Counted from the stretch's first letter, positions 8,464-16,764 are shown. The stretch is 64,000 bases of DNA from DATHGT01 sp035317605 (GCA_035317605.1 DATHGT010000344.1:1-64000); one strand, 5' to 3'. The notes: generated by a model not told the origin, from the sequence alone. Made by a program: numbers and translations.

Positions 8464-9506
8464 GCGCAGGCCAGCGCGTACACGTCCTGCACGTCGGGCA
8501 CGCGATGCTCGCGCCACGTCTTGCCGCCGTCCTCGGTGCCGAAGACCTGACCCGACCGGCTCACGCAGTAGACCTGATCGGGATTGGTCGGGTGCAGGGC
8601 CACCGCCATCATCGTGCGATCGGCCTTCATGCCGTGGTCGAAGCGCTTCCACGTCTGGCCGAGGTCCTGGCTGCGGTAGAGCGAGCCGTCCTCGCTGCGC
8701 GCCGCCGGGCTGAGGCACGCGTAGAGCGTGCGCGGGTCCTGGGGCGACACGCGGACGTCGCGGCCGTAGGTCAGCGGCGAGAACTTGCCGATCTCCATGT
8801 CGCGCCAGCTCGAGCCGCGGTCGTCGCTCTGGAAGAGTCCCATGCGCACGGCCAGGAACACGGTGCCGGCCTGGGCCGCGCTCACCGCGAGCGCGTGACC
8901 GTCGAGCATGCCCTCGATGTGCGTGTCGCTCTGGATCTTGCTCTTGAGGTGCGGCTGCTCGGCGAGCTTGACCAGATCGGACGTGCAGTCGTCCCAGCTC
9001 TCGCCGCCGTCGAGCGTGCGCATCACGCCGCCGACTTCCAGCGTCGCGTAGACTTCCTGCGGCCGCGCGGGGTCGGACGCCATGCGCATCACCCGGCACG
9101 CGAAGCCCATCTGCACGCGCTCGGGCAGCACGGCCTTGGGAAGCTTGCGGAAGCTCTGGCCCCCGTCCTCGCTCTTGAAGACGCCGACCGGAGCGGTGCC
9201 GACGTAGAGCACGCGCGGGTCGCCGGCCTGAAACGCGATCGACCAGGCCTCGAGGCCCTTCGGGAAGTCGAGCCGCTCCCAGCTGTCGCCGCGATTGGCG
9301 CTCCGGTACGGCCCGTCGTTGGTGCCGATGTAGACGACGTCCGGATTCGTCGGATGGACCGTGATCGCCTGGACGTTGGTCTGCTCCGGCAGACCCTTCG
9401 TGAGCTGCTGCCAGCCGTCCTCGCCGACCTTGCGGCGGAACACCCCGCCGATCTTCCCGGAAATGCGCGCCGAACCCACGTAGACGTGACCTGAAGGATT
9501 CGCCAT
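8460..9506 (-). CDS. BNR/Asp-box repeat (sialidase-like beta-propeller) protein
   Basis: A 348-residue protein built of short repeats with Asp-box motifs: RSANRGDSWERL, KSEDGGQSFRKL, RTLDGGESWDD, QSDDRGSSWRDM, RSQDLGQTWKRF and GTEDGGKTWREH. Each is preceded by a VHPTNPDVVYIGT-like strand. This is a six- or seven-bladed propeller of the sialidase/photosystem-stability-factor type. There is no signal peptide, so it is likely cytoplasmic and not a secreted sialidase. First gene of the operon; GAGGAGG precedes the ATG and a G/C hairpin lies further upstream. Catalytic role unproven. Confidence 0.82.
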   Translation of the reverse strand: MANPSGHVYVGSARISGKIGGVFRRKVGEDGWQQLTKGLPEQTNVQAITVHPTNPDVVYIGTNDGPYRSANRGDSWERLDFPKGLEAWSIAFQAGDPRVLYVGTAPVGVFKSEDGGQSFRKLPKAVLPERVQMGFACRVMRMASDPARPQEVYATLEVGGVMRTLDGGESWDDCTSDLVKLAEQPHLKSKIQSDTHIEGMLDGHALAVSAAQAGTVFLAVRMGLFQSDDRGSSWRDMEIGKFSPLTYGRDVRVSPQDPRTLYACLSPAARSEDGSLYRSQDLGQTWKRFDHGMKADRTMMAVALHPTNPDQVYCVSRSGQVFGTEDGGKTWREHRVPDVQDVYALACA

Positions 9507-9526
9507 GACCGTAGATCCTCCTCAAT

Positions 9527-9547
9527 GGGGGCCTCGAACGGGCCCCC
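9527..9547. repeat. Intergenic G-tract/C-tract hairpin, copy A
   Basis: Arms GGGGGCC (9527-9533) and GGCCCCC (9541-9547) around a TCGAACG loop. It lies in the leader of the BNR-repeat gene (minus strand). Read on the minus strand it is TTGGGGGG..CCCCCATTG, similar to copies near 22849, 49388 and 61104. Confidence 0.55.
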
Positions 9548-9632
9548 CAAGCCCGTTTTCGATCATTGAAGGGCTCGGCTGCTCGGAAGCGCCACGGCAA
9601 AGCCGCGGCGCTCCTCGGTGACGCCCGAAGTG

Positions 9633-9638
9633 TATCAT
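9633..9638 (+). promoter_or_regulatory. -10 box of a putative leaderless promoter (aldo/keto reductase)
   Basis: TATCAT followed by 8 nt and the ATG at 9647; no Shine-Dalgarno is present. Confidence 0.5.
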
Positions 9639-9646
9639 CGGGCGCC

Positions 9647-10534
9647 ATGGAAAGGCGGCGACTGGGGCGGACGGGGTTGCGGGTGAGCGTGCTGGGGTTC
9701 GGGGGGTCGGAGATCGGTTACGAAAGCGCGTCCCAGGCCACCGTCGACCGCCTGCTCGGCAGCGCGCTCGACGCCGGCCTCAACGTCGTCGACACCGCGG
9801 AGTGCTACGAGAAGAGCGAGGAGCTGATCGGCGCCGCGCTGGGCGCCCGCCGGAGCCAGTGCCTGATCTTCACCAAGTGCGGTCACGCCGGCGGCTGGAG
9901 CCGCGCCGACTGGCGTGCGACGCCGCTCCTGGCCAGCATCGAGCGCTCGCTCCAGCGGCTCCGGACCGATCACGTCGACCTGATCCAGCTCCACTCCTGC
10001 GGTCTCGATGTCCTCAAGCGCGGCGAATGCATCCGCGCGCTCCAGACCGCGCGCGACCGGGGGCTGGCCCGCTTCATCGGCTACAGCGGTGACGGCGCCG
10101 CCGCGCGCTACGCGGTCGAGTGCGGCGCCTTCGACACGCTCCAGACCTCGGTCAACGTCGCCGAGCAGGAGCCGCTGATGCTCACGCTGCCCCTCGCCAT
10201 CGAGCGCGAGATGGGCGTCATCGCCAAGCGCCCGATCGCCAACGCCGTGATCGCGCAGCGCTCAGCGCGAGGCGGCTACGGCTCCGAGTACTGGCGCCGC
10301 CTCCAGAAGCTCGACTACGAGTTCATGAAGGGCCGCGACGCGATCGCCACTGCGCTACGCTTCACGCTCAGCGTCCCCGGAGTCCACACCGCGATCGTCG
10401 GCACCGCCCGCCCCGGCCGCTTCGAAGAAAACGCGCGCCACCTCGAAGCCGGCAAGCTCCCCGCCACCGACATGAAAGCCATCCGCGCCCGCTGGTCCGA
10501 AGTCGCCGACCGCTCCTGGACCGGCCAGACCTGA
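9647..10534 (+). CDS. Aldo/keto reductase
   Basis: A 295-residue (alpha/beta)8-barrel oxidoreductase. RRLGRTGLRVSVLGFGGSEIG is the family's opening strand. The tetrad Asp and Tyr lie in VVDTAECYEKSEELIG, the Lys in IFTKCGH and the His in DLIQLHSCG. The C-terminal SVPGVHTAIVGTARPGRFEENA is the usual cofactor (NADPH) phosphate-binding segment. It would reduce carbonyls with NAD(P)H; the substrate is unknown. The longer frame from 9566 is less likely than ATG 9647, which has a leaderless-type -10 box. Monocistronic. Confidence 0.88.
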   Translation: MERRRLGRTGLRVSVLGFGGSEIGYESASQATVDRLLGSALDAGLNVVDTAECYEKSEELIGAALGARRSQCLIFTKCGHAGGWSRADWRATPLLASIERSLQRLRTDHVDLIQLHSCGLDVLKRGECIRALQTARDRGLARFIGYSGDGAAARYAVECGAFDTLQTSVNVAEQEPLMLTLPLAIEREMGVIAKRPIANAVIAQRSARGGYGSEYWRRLQKLDYEFMKGRDAIATALRFTLSVPGVHTAIVGTARPGRFEENARHLEAGKLPATDMKAIRARWSEVADRSWTGQT

Positions 10535-10624
10535 CGGCTACTGTCTGAATACTTGGACATTCCACGGGCAGCGCCCGGTGGCATACTGCTATGGAGTGCG
10601 AGACTTTGGTTTAGGAGTTCGAAG

Positions 10625-10912
10625 ATGAAATCGAATTGGCGAGATGCGGTGTCCGATCCGACGGACCGAAAGGTCATTGAGTCGTTGGACGATCCCCGCT
10701 GGGATTTTCGCACCGTGCCGGGTCTGGCGACGTCAACCGGTTTGCCGGAGCACATCGTCCGTGACGTTTTGAGCCGTTATCCGCAAGTCATTCGGCGATC
10801 GCCGGTCCCCGACTCACAGGGCCGGGAACTTTATACCCTGGTTTCCAAGGGTGGTGGGCTTCGGGAGTGGTACGCAAGGACACGGGCATTCATCACCAAG
10901 AGCATCGCCTAA
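10625..10912 (+). CDS. Small winged-helix-like protein of unknown function
   Basis: A 95-residue protein starting MKSNWRDAVSD; ATG 10625 follows TAGGAG. The core from DPRWDFRTVPGLATSTGLPEHIVRDVLSRYP to RRSPVPDSQGRELYTL reads as a helix-turn-helix followed by a beta wing, so DNA or protein binding is plausible. It is not a known regulator family to me. It is followed 18 nt later by a small membrane protein in the same direction. The DNA here is less GC-biased than the flanks, which suggests the pair arrived together. Confidence 0.6.
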   Translation: MKSNWRDAVSDPTDRKVIESLDDPRWDFRTVPGLATSTGLPEHIVRDVLSRYPQVIRRSPVPDSQGRELYTLVSKGGGLREWYARTRAFITKSIA

Positions 10913-10930
10913 ACCAGAGGACGACTCGGT

Positions 10931-11230
10931 ATGGCCATGTTAGACGGCTTTGGGCTTGGTATCCTTGGCGGGCTTCTGGCGGAAGTCTTCAGCCTCTCCA
11001 AGTTGCGGTACCTCCCGAAGCGTGAGCTGCCGCTCTGGCTCACGTCGGTGTGGTACTGGGTCATCACGGGGTTGCTCATACTTTCCGGTGGTGTACTGGT
11101 CGGTATCTATCTTGGTTCCGGCGTCGCGATGACACCGCTTCTCGCGGTGAACATTGGCGCTTCGGCGCCGCTGATCCTTCAATCGCTCGTTTCCCAGACC
11201 CCAGCCATCGATCCGGGACAGATCGACTGA
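10931..11230 (+). CDS. Small membrane protein of unknown function
   Basis: A 99-residue protein with two or three hydrophobic segments: residues about 6-22 (amphipathic, glycine-rich), 38-62 (VWYWVITGLLILSGGVLVGIY) and 66-88. A basic patch, KLRYLPKRELP, lies between the first two. An AGAGGACGA Shine-Dalgarno-like stretch precedes the ATG. It probably forms a two-gene unit with the winged-helix-like gene upstream. No family recognised and no function assigned. Confidence 0.55.
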   Translation: MAMLDGFGLGILGGLLAEVFSLSKLRYLPKRELPLWLTSVWYWVITGLLILSGGVLVGIYLGSGVAMTPLLAVNIGASAPLILQSLVSQTPAIDPGQID

Positions 11231-11241
11231 AACGGCGGGCG

Positions 11242-12162
11242 CTAACGTAGGCCCGGCATCGTGAAGTTGCGCTGATCCAGCTCGGTCACCAGCGCCTTCG
11301 ATTGGTCGGGCGTGAGCGCGACGAGCGGGGGGCGCACGGTGACCCATGAGGCGTCGCCACCGTAATGCGCGATGGCGGCTTTGAGGGCGGGGATCATCGG
11401 GAACTTCGCGAAGGTGCCGCGGATCTCGTCGAGGCGGGACTGCTGGGCGTCAGCGTCGGCGTTCTGCCAGGTGTCGAAGAGGCGGGCAATGGGGTCGGGG
11501 TTCACGTTGGCCGTCGCGCTGATGCAGCCGGCGCCGCCGTTGCGCATGTTCTGGAGCAGGAACGTCTCCGAGCCGGCGAAGACGTCGAAGCCCGACTTCG
11601 CGAACGCATCCAGGAACGCCTGGGTGTTCTTCCAGTCGCCGCCGCTGTCCTTCATGCCCGCGGTTTGCACCGGGTACGCTTTCAGCAGGCGCTCGACCAG
11701 GCCCAGCGTGATCGGCACCTGGGACACCGGCGGGATATGGTAGACGTAGACCCGCAGCCGCGATTCGCCGACCCGCTCGATCACCTCCGCGAAGCTCCGG
11801 AACAGGCCGTCGTCGCTCACGCCCTTGTAGTAGAACGGCGGCAGCATCAGCACGCCGCCGCAGCCGAGCTTCATCGCGTGCGCGGTCATCCGCACGGAGT
11901 CGGTCAGGGCGCAGTGACCGGTGCCCGGCATCATCCGCGCGGGGTCGAGACCCGCGGCGACCAATCGGTCGAGCAGCTCGATCTTCTCCTCGACCGAAAG
12001 CGAGTTCGCCTCCGAGTTGGTGCCGAAGACGGCCAGTCCGACGTTCTGTGACAGCAGCCAGCGGCACTGACGCACGAACCGCTCGGGGTCGGGCGTGAGA
12101 TCGGCCCTGAACGGCGTCACCACGGGAGAGAGCACGCCTTTGATCCGCTGACTGTCGTTCAC
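11242..12162 (-). CDS. Dihydrodipicolinate synthase family (DapA-like) lyase
   Basis: A 306-residue class I aldolase-type TIM barrel. GVLSPVVTPFRADLTPD opens the domain, FGTNSEANSLSVEEK is the variant substrate loop, Tyr in VYVYHIPP is the proton relay and Lys in AGMKDSGGD is the Schiff-base lysine. The GTNSEANSL loop departs from the GTTGE of true DapA. It is more likely an N-acetylneuraminate-lyase, KDG-aldolase or hydratase-aldolase relative acting on another 2-oxo acid. The start is GTG 12162, with AGAGGAG upstream. Its gene follows the split chromate transporter at 16 nt. Confidence 0.8.
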   Translation of the reverse strand: MNDSQRIKGVLSPVVTPFRADLTPDPERFVRQCRWLLSQNVGLAVFGTNSEANSLSVEEKIELLDRLVAAGLDPARMMPGTGHCALTDSVRMTAHAMKLGCGGVLMLPPFYYKGVSDDGLFRSFAEVIERVGESRLRVYVYHIPPVSQVPITLGLVERLLKAYPVQTAGMKDSGGDWKNTQAFLDAFAKSGFDVFAGSETFLLQNMRNGGAGCISATANVNPDPIARLFDTWQNADADAQQSRLDEIRGTFAKFPMIPALKAAIAHYGGDASWVTVRPPLVALTPDQSKALVTELDQRNFTMPGLR

Positions 12163-12178
12163 GATTGAGTCTCCTCTT

Positions 12179-12700
12179 TCAGTGGATGAGCGTGGCGCCG
12201 AGCAGACCCAGGAGCGCCGCGACGAGGATCACCCACACGGAATCCAACCTGGTAAAAGAGAATACCCCGAAGCTGACCACCGCGATCGCCACGAGAACGC
12301 CGCTGGTCAGGGCGTCGCGCGCCATCGGGACGTTGGCGGCGAGCACCAGGCCGGCGCTCGCCGCGGTCGACGCGCGGATGGCGGCGAGCAGCCGCGGGTT
12401 GTCGACGCGAGAGCCGACGAGGCGAACGAGCGGGATCGAGAGGAACGCCGGCGTGATCATGGCCAGCCACCCGACACACGCACCGGGCAAGCCCGCCACC
12501 AGATAGCCGACGCTGACGAGGTAGATCCCGTTCGGGCCGGGGCCGCTCCGTCCCGCCGTGAACGCCATGTTGAGGTCGCGATCGGTGAGCAGTCCTCGGC
12601 GCACCACGAAGTCCTGACGCACCACCGGCAGCGTCGCGGTCCCGCTGAACGTCGTCGCCATGGCCTTGAGCAGCAGCACGTAGAGCAGGACGAGCTTCAC
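12179..12700 (-). CDS. chrA: Chromate transporter, second half (ChrA C-terminal domain)
   Basis: A 173-residue membrane protein with about five hydrophobic segments. It contains the CHR signature region LLKAMATTFSGTATLPVVRQDFVVRRGLLTDRDLNMAFTAGRSGPGPNG. The GTG start at 12700 overlaps the stop of the preceding gene in GTGA, so the two halves are separate, translationally coupled proteins, not a frameshift. CHR proteins export chromate by proton exchange; short-chain pairs of opposite topology are known. Substrate specificity in this organism is unproven. Confidence 0.78.
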   Translation of the reverse strand: MKLVLLYVLLLKAMATTFSGTATLPVVRQDFVVRRGLLTDRDLNMAFTAGRSGPGPNGIYLVSVGYLVAGLPGACVGWLAMITPAFLSIPLVRLVGSRVDNPRLLAAIRASTAASAGLVLAANVPMARDALTSGVLVAIAVVSFGVFSFTRLDSVWVILVAALLGLLGATLIH

Positions 12701-13245
12701 GCGGTCTCGCCCGAGCTCCAGACGGCGCCGACGAGCGCGGCGCCGATCAGGATCTGGATCGGAGAGATGGACCAAAGAGCGAGGGCCAGAAACCCGGCGG
12801 CCGCGAGGACCACGGTGCGGAGCCACGTCCTCGCCCCGAGCTGGGGCCGGATGAGCAGCCAAGCCCCCGCCCACATCATGCCCACCGCCGAGGCGAGCAC
12901 GGTCGCCAGCACGAGCCGGCCGGGACGATTGGCGCTCACCGCGGTGAAGCCCCACGTGAGCAACACCACGAACACGGCGGGCGGCAACGAAGCCACCAGC
13001 ACGGCGACGACGGCGCCGGTCCACCGTCGCAGCATCCACGCGGTGGCCGCGCAGAACGCGAGGCTGCCGGTGCCCGGCGTGATCTTGGCGAGGCTCTGGG
13101 CGAGCCCGTACTGGTCCATCGTGAGCCAGCCGCGCACGTGAACCAGCTCGCGCTGCAAGGTGGCGGTGATCACGTCACCGCCACCGAAGGTCAGATTTCC
13201 CGCCCGGAGATACAGCGCACCCAGTGCGCGAAGACTAGGGCACAA
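12697..13245 (-). CDS. chrA: Chromate transporter, first half (ChrA N-terminal domain)
   Basis: A 182-residue membrane protein. LRAGNLTFGGGDVITATLQRELVHVRGWLTMDQYGLAQSLAKITPGTG is a clear CHR-domain signature, with FGGG and the TPGTG turn of transport helices. The start is TTG 13245, overlapping the end of the quinone-reductase gene by 11 nt; no better start lies downstream before the signature. With the following gene it makes a two-subunit short-chain CHR transporter. Confidence 0.78.
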   Translation of the reverse strand: MCPSLRALGALYLRAGNLTFGGGDVITATLQRELVHVRGWLTMDQYGLAQSLAKITPGTGSLAFCAATAWMLRRWTGAVVAVLVASLPPAVFVVLLTWGFTAVSANRPGRLVLATVLASAVGMMWAGAWLLIRPQLGARTWLRTVVLAAAGFLALALWSISPIQILIGAALVGAVWSSGETA

Positions 13246-14197
13246 GGACGACCTTGCCGTGGTGGCCGGACTCCATCACGACCTCGTGGGAGCGCGCGGC
13301 GTCCTTGAGCGGGATCTCCGTGGCGATGATCGGCCGCAGCGAGCCGTTGGCGAGTCCCTCCACCAGCGCCGCGTGCAGGCCGACGAGCTGGGCCGGGGTG
13401 GTGTTGAACAGCGCGACCCCGAGGATCGCTGCGTTCTTGTTCATGGCCGAGCGCGCGTTGATCTCGGTGTTGCCGCGGTTGCCGATCACCGCGATGCGCC
13501 CGCCCATGGCGACGACGTCGAGATCCTTCTGGAGGTTCACGTTGGCCAGCATCTCCAGCACCACGTTCACGCCTTGGCCGTTGGTGAGCTTGGCGATCTC
13601 GTCGAGGTATCCGTCCTTGGTGTGATCGAGCACGTGATGCGCGCCCTGCTCGGCCACGAGCCGCAGGCCGCGCTCGGTCCCCGCGGTGCCGATCACCTTC
13701 ATCCCGCGCGCCCGCGCGAGCTGGACGGACGCGATCCCGACCCCGCCGCTCGCCCCGTGCACGAGCACGCTCTCGCCCGCCTCGCCGTGAGCGCGATGGA
13801 AGAGCGCGTGATAGGCGGTCGCGTAGGGCACGTTCACGCCAGCCCCCTGGGCGAAGCTCGCGTTCGCGGGCAGCGGATGCACCTGGGCCTCGTTGCAGAG
13901 CGACATCTCCGCGTACGCCCCGCTCACCGTGCCCCCGACGTACACGCGGTCCCCCGGCTTCACGCTGGTGACGCCCGCGCCCACCGCCTCCACCACGCCG
14001 CCCGTGTCCCCACCCGGCGTGTACGGCAGCTTCGGCCCGCGGTTATCGGTGTTGGACCGGAGATACGTATCGACCGGATTCACGCCCACCGCATGGTTGC
14101 GCACGAGCACTTGCCCCTGCCCCGGTTGCGGCGCAGGAATCTCCTCGAGCTTCAGAACGTTCGGTCCCCCATACTCCGACACCCGAATCGCTTTCAT
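13235..14197 (-). CDS. NADPH:quinone reductase-like zinc-independent dehydrogenase
   Basis: A 320-residue MDR-family protein. The N-terminal GroES-like domain runs from MKAIRVSEYGGPNVLKLEEIP. The nucleotide-binding Rossmann motif is VLVHGASGGVGIASVQLARARG (AxxGxxG type). No structural-zinc cysteines are present, as in quinone oxidoreductase/zeta-crystallin. It would reduce quinones or enones with NADPH. AAAGGAG precedes the ATG. It leads an apparent operon with the split chromate transporter and the DapA-like lyase. Confidence 0.87.
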   Translation of the reverse strand: MKAIRVSEYGGPNVLKLEEIPAPQPGQGQVLVRNHAVGVNPVDTYLRSNTDNRGPKLPYTPGGDTGGVVEAVGAGVTSVKPGDRVYVGGTVSGAYAEMSLCNEAQVHPLPANASFAQGAGVNVPYATAYHALFHRAHGEAGESVLVHGASGGVGIASVQLARARGMKVIGTAGTERGLRLVAEQGAHHVLDHTKDGYLDEIAKLTNGQGVNVVLEMLANVNLQKDLDVVAMGGRIAVIGNRGNTEINARSAMNKNAAILGVALFNTTPAQLVGLHAALVEGLANGSLRPIIATEIPLKDAARSHEVVMESGHHGKVVLVP

Positions 14198-14262
14198 CGC
14201 TATCGGCTCCTTTCAGCTGTGCGGTTCACCGTCCCAATGGTGCCTGGGATGGTCCGGCGGTT

Positions 14263-14583
14263 TCATGCAAAATTGATGTTGCCGCCGAGCCCTTCCGGTC
14301 CGGCGCCCTCGATGAGACGCAAAAGCGCCGCCCGTTCGGCAGCTCTCGATCTTCGCCGGATGACGATGACGATACCGTGGTGAGGCCGGTCACGAGCGAG
14401 CCGGAGAAAGTGGTCCCGGTTGCACGTGATGACGATGAGGCCGTGATGGAATGCGTATTCGAGAGCTGCAGCGTCGGGGGTCTCACGTGAAAGCACGTCG
14501 CGCAGGCGATTCACTCGATGGCCAAGGTGCTCGAGTAGATGGCTCAGTTCGTCCGGGACATCATGATCAAAGAGGAAATTCAC
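14263..14583 (-). CDS. DUF5615 PIN-like toxin
   Basis: A 106-residue PIN-like protein. MNFLFDHDVPDELSHLLEHLGHRV carries the first acidic pair. DAAALEYAFHHGLIVITCNRDHFLRLA has the second Asp-containing strand typical of DUF5615, a compact PIN-fold family. It presumably cleaves RNA. The GTG start at 14583 overlaps the stop of the DUF433 gene as GTGA. That antitoxin-first order with coupling is typical of this type II toxin-antitoxin pairing. Confidence 0.82.
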   Translation of the reverse strand: MNFLFDHDVPDELSHLLEHLGHRVNRLRDVLSRETPDAAALEYAFHHGLIVITCNRDHFLRLARDRPHHGIVIVIRRRSRAAERAALLRLIEGAGPEGLGGNINFA

Positions 14584-14843
14584 GGCTCGCCGGGCGACAT
14601 CTGCCGGGCGACCAGGACGTCGATTTCACCACGATGGTCCTCGTAGTAGGCCAGGCATTCGTAGACCTGGGCGCGCGTGAGGTCAGGGAAGCAGTTGGTG
14701 ATGAGGCTGTCGACGGTCTCGCCATTCTGCAACAGGCCGATCACGTCATGGACCCCGATGCGCGTCCTCTCGACACGGGCATCACCAGCGCAGATTCCCG
14801 GAGTGCGGACGATGTAGCGGTATGACGGCTCGATAGTACTCAC
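14580..14843 (-). CDS. DUF433 antitoxin
   Basis: An 87-residue winged-HTH DUF433 protein. IVRTPGICAGDARVERTRIGVHDVIGLLQNGETVDSLITNCFPDLTRAQVYECLAYYEDH is diagnostic, with the GxPRI(A)GTRI-like turn in variant form. It would neutralise the DUF5615 partner and repress the promoter. GTG 14843 has no Shine-Dalgarno but a TACACT box 6 nt upstream, which suggests a leaderless message. Confidence 0.85.
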   Translation of the reverse strand: MSTIEPSYRYIVRTPGICAGDARVERTRIGVHDVIGLLQNGETVDSLITNCFPDLTRAQVYECLAYYEDHRGEIDVLVARQMSPGEP

Positions 14844-14944
14844 GCAGAGAGTGTAGGCTGTGGGCAAGGCGCCCGCAACGATCCCCCACCCCTGCCCCTC
14901 CCCGTAAGCTGGAGAATTTTCGGAGCAAAGCTCTTTCCGAAGAT

Positions 14945-15820
14945 TCAGCGCGCTCGGCGAGCTTCGATGCGGCCCTCGGCGCTGGACCAGCCGGGGTCGA
15001 AGGGGAGGCCGGGCTCGTCGACGTCGATCACGAGCGGGGTGTGATCGGACGGGGTGGGCTTGCCCTTGCGGGCCTCGCGGTCGATCTCTGCGGCCACGAC
15101 GCGAGATGCCACGGACGTGGTGACCAGCAGGTGGTCGATGCGCATGCCGAAGTTCTTGTGGAAGTTGCCGGCGCGGTAATCCCACCAGGTGAATCGGCCG
15201 GGCTCGCGGTGGTGCAGGCGATAGGCGTCGACCAGGCCCCACTCGCAGAGCTTCGCGAACGCGATGCGCTCGGGCGCGGACACGTGAGTCCCGCCGTGAC
15301 AGGCCGAGGGATCCCACACGTCGGCGTCCTCGGGGGCCACGTTGAAGTCCCCGCCGATCACGAGCGCGCCGCCGGTGTCGCACGCCTCGGCGAGCCAGCG
15401 CGCGAGCCGCTCGTACCAGGCGAGCTTGGCGCGATAGAACGGCGAGTCGACGACGCGCCCATTGGGCGCGTAGATGCTGACGACACGGACGCCGGCGCAC
15501 GACGCCGAGATCATCCGCGCCTCGGCCAGGGGCTCGTCGTCGGCGACGTCGGGCGTCTTCGCCGGCCGCAGCGGCTCGCCGAAGTTGGTCACGACGTCGG
15601 CAATACCGACGCGGCTGGCGATGGCCACGCCGTTCCAGCGGCCCTCCCCATGATGCGCGACTTCGTAGCCCGCGGCCTCGAAGACCACGCGGGGCACGTC
15701 GTCGTCGGTGAGCTTGGTCTCCTGCATGAGCAGCACGTCGGGCCGGGCGCGCTCGAGCCACCACGTGACCTTCTCGAGCCGCGCCTTCAGCGAGTTGACG
15801 TTCCAGGTCGCGATGCGCAT
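14945..15820 (-). CDS. xthA: Exodeoxyribonuclease III
   Basis: A 291-residue endonuclease/exonuclease/phosphatase-family AP endonuclease. MRIATWNVNSLKARL has the metal-binding Asn, LLMQETKLTDDD the metal Glu, VSIYAPNGR the catalytic Tyr, VIGGDFNVAPEDADVWDP the Asp/Asn pair, and PSDHTPLVIDVD the terminal catalytic Asp-His. It repairs abasic sites and trims 3' ends. The start ATG 15820 is 5 nt after the stop of the LLM gene, so it is likely co-transcribed with it. Confidence 0.93.
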   Translation of the reverse strand: MRIATWNVNSLKARLEKVTWWLERARPDVLLMQETKLTDDDVPRVVFEAAGYEVAHHGEGRWNGVAIASRVGIADVVTNFGEPLRPAKTPDVADDEPLAEARMISASCAGVRVVSIYAPNGRVVDSPFYRAKLAWYERLARWLAEACDTGGALVIGGDFNVAPEDADVWDPSACHGGTHVSAPERIAFAKLCEWGLVDAYRLHHREPGRFTWWDYRAGNFHKNFGMRIDHLLVTTSVASRVVAAEIDREARKGKPTPSDHTPLVIDVDEPGLPFDPGWSSAEGRIEARRAR

Positions 15821-15825
15821 CCCGC

Positions 15826-16764
15826 TCAGCTTCTCCGCGGCTTCACGAGCGCGGCGAAGTGCTCCAGCCGATCGAGGCTCTCGGCGAGGCGCTCGGTGCG
15901 GCAGTCGAAGATCAGCTCGCTGACGCCCAGCCGTGCGTAGGCGTCGATGTCCTCGAGGATCTGGTCGGGGCCGCCGCTGAACGGTCGGCGTCCTTCCGGA
16001 TCCTTGATCTCGCCGTCGTAGAGCGGGGTCTTGAACGAGATCGTCAGCTTCGAGAAGTCGCGGCCTTCCTTGTCGGTGAGGCGGCGCAGCTCGTCGAGCG
16101 ACGCGCGCAGCTCCGGCGGCCTCAGCGGGATGGCCGCGATGCCGCCGACCGGGTGCCAGCCGTCGCCCAGGCGCGCGACTCGCCTCAGCGCGGCCGGACT
16201 GTGGCCGCCGATCCAGATCGGCGGGTGCGGCTTCTGCAACGGCTGGGGCAGGCACTGGAGCGGGGCGAACCGGTAGAACTGGCCGTCGAACGACGCTGGG
16301 GACTGGGTCCACAGCGTCTTGAAGATCCGGATGTACTCGTCGCTCACCGCGCCGCGGCGGTCGAAGTCCGCGGCGCCGAGGGCCTGGAACTCCTCGCGCA
16401 GCCAGCCGACGCCGATGCCCACGGTGACGCGCCCGCGTGAGAGCACGTCGATGGTCGCCAGCATCTTGGCGGTCAGCACGGGATTGCGGTGCGGCACGAT
16501 CATCACGCTGGTGACCAGGCGCAGCGCGCGCGTGCGCCCGGCCGCGAACGCCAGCAGCGAGAGCTGGTCCAGCGCGTCGCCCCCGCCCGGGAATTCGCCG
16601 CTCACCGTGTAGGGGTATTTCGAGGCGATCTGCGTCGGGAACACGATGTGGTCGGCGATCATCGTCGAGGTGAAGCCGAGCGCCTCGCCCTTGGCGAGGA
16701 TCGCCTCGACCGCCTCGGCCGTGGCACAGGCGCCGCGTGTGGGGAGGTAGAAGCCGTAGCGCAT
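15826..16764 (-). CDS. LLM class (F420/FMN-dependent) oxidoreductase
   Basis: A 312-residue luciferase-like TIM-barrel protein. MRYGFYLPTRG, STMIADHIVFPT, LRLVTSVMIVPHRNPVLTAKMLATIDVLSRGR and VGIGVGWLREEFQALG are the hallmark segments of the F420-dependent LLM subfamily (probable TIGR03619 type). HPPIWIGGHSPAALRR lies over the cofactor phosphate. The cofactor is F420 or FMN and the substrate is unknown. GGAGAT precedes the ATG. Confidence 0.88.
   Translation of the reverse strand: MRYGFYLPTRGACATAEAVEAILAKGEALGFTSTMIADHIVFPTQIASKYPYTVSGEFPGGGDALDQLSLLAFAAGRTRALRLVTSVMIVPHRNPVLTAKMLATIDVLSRGRVTVGIGVGWLREEFQALGAADFDRRGAVSDEYIRIFKTLWTQSPASFDGQFYRFAPLQCLPQPLQKPHPPIWIGGHSPAALRRVARLGDGWHPVGGIAAIPLRPPELRASLDELRRLTDKEGRDFSKLTISFKTPLYDGEIKDPEGRRPFSGGPDQILEDIDAYARLGVSELIFDCRTERLAESLDRLEHFAALVKPRRS

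Noticed and set aside
12179..13245. Frameshifted single ChrA gene
   Set aside because: The GTGA overlap gives the second half its own start, and paired short-chain CHR proteins are a known arrangement.
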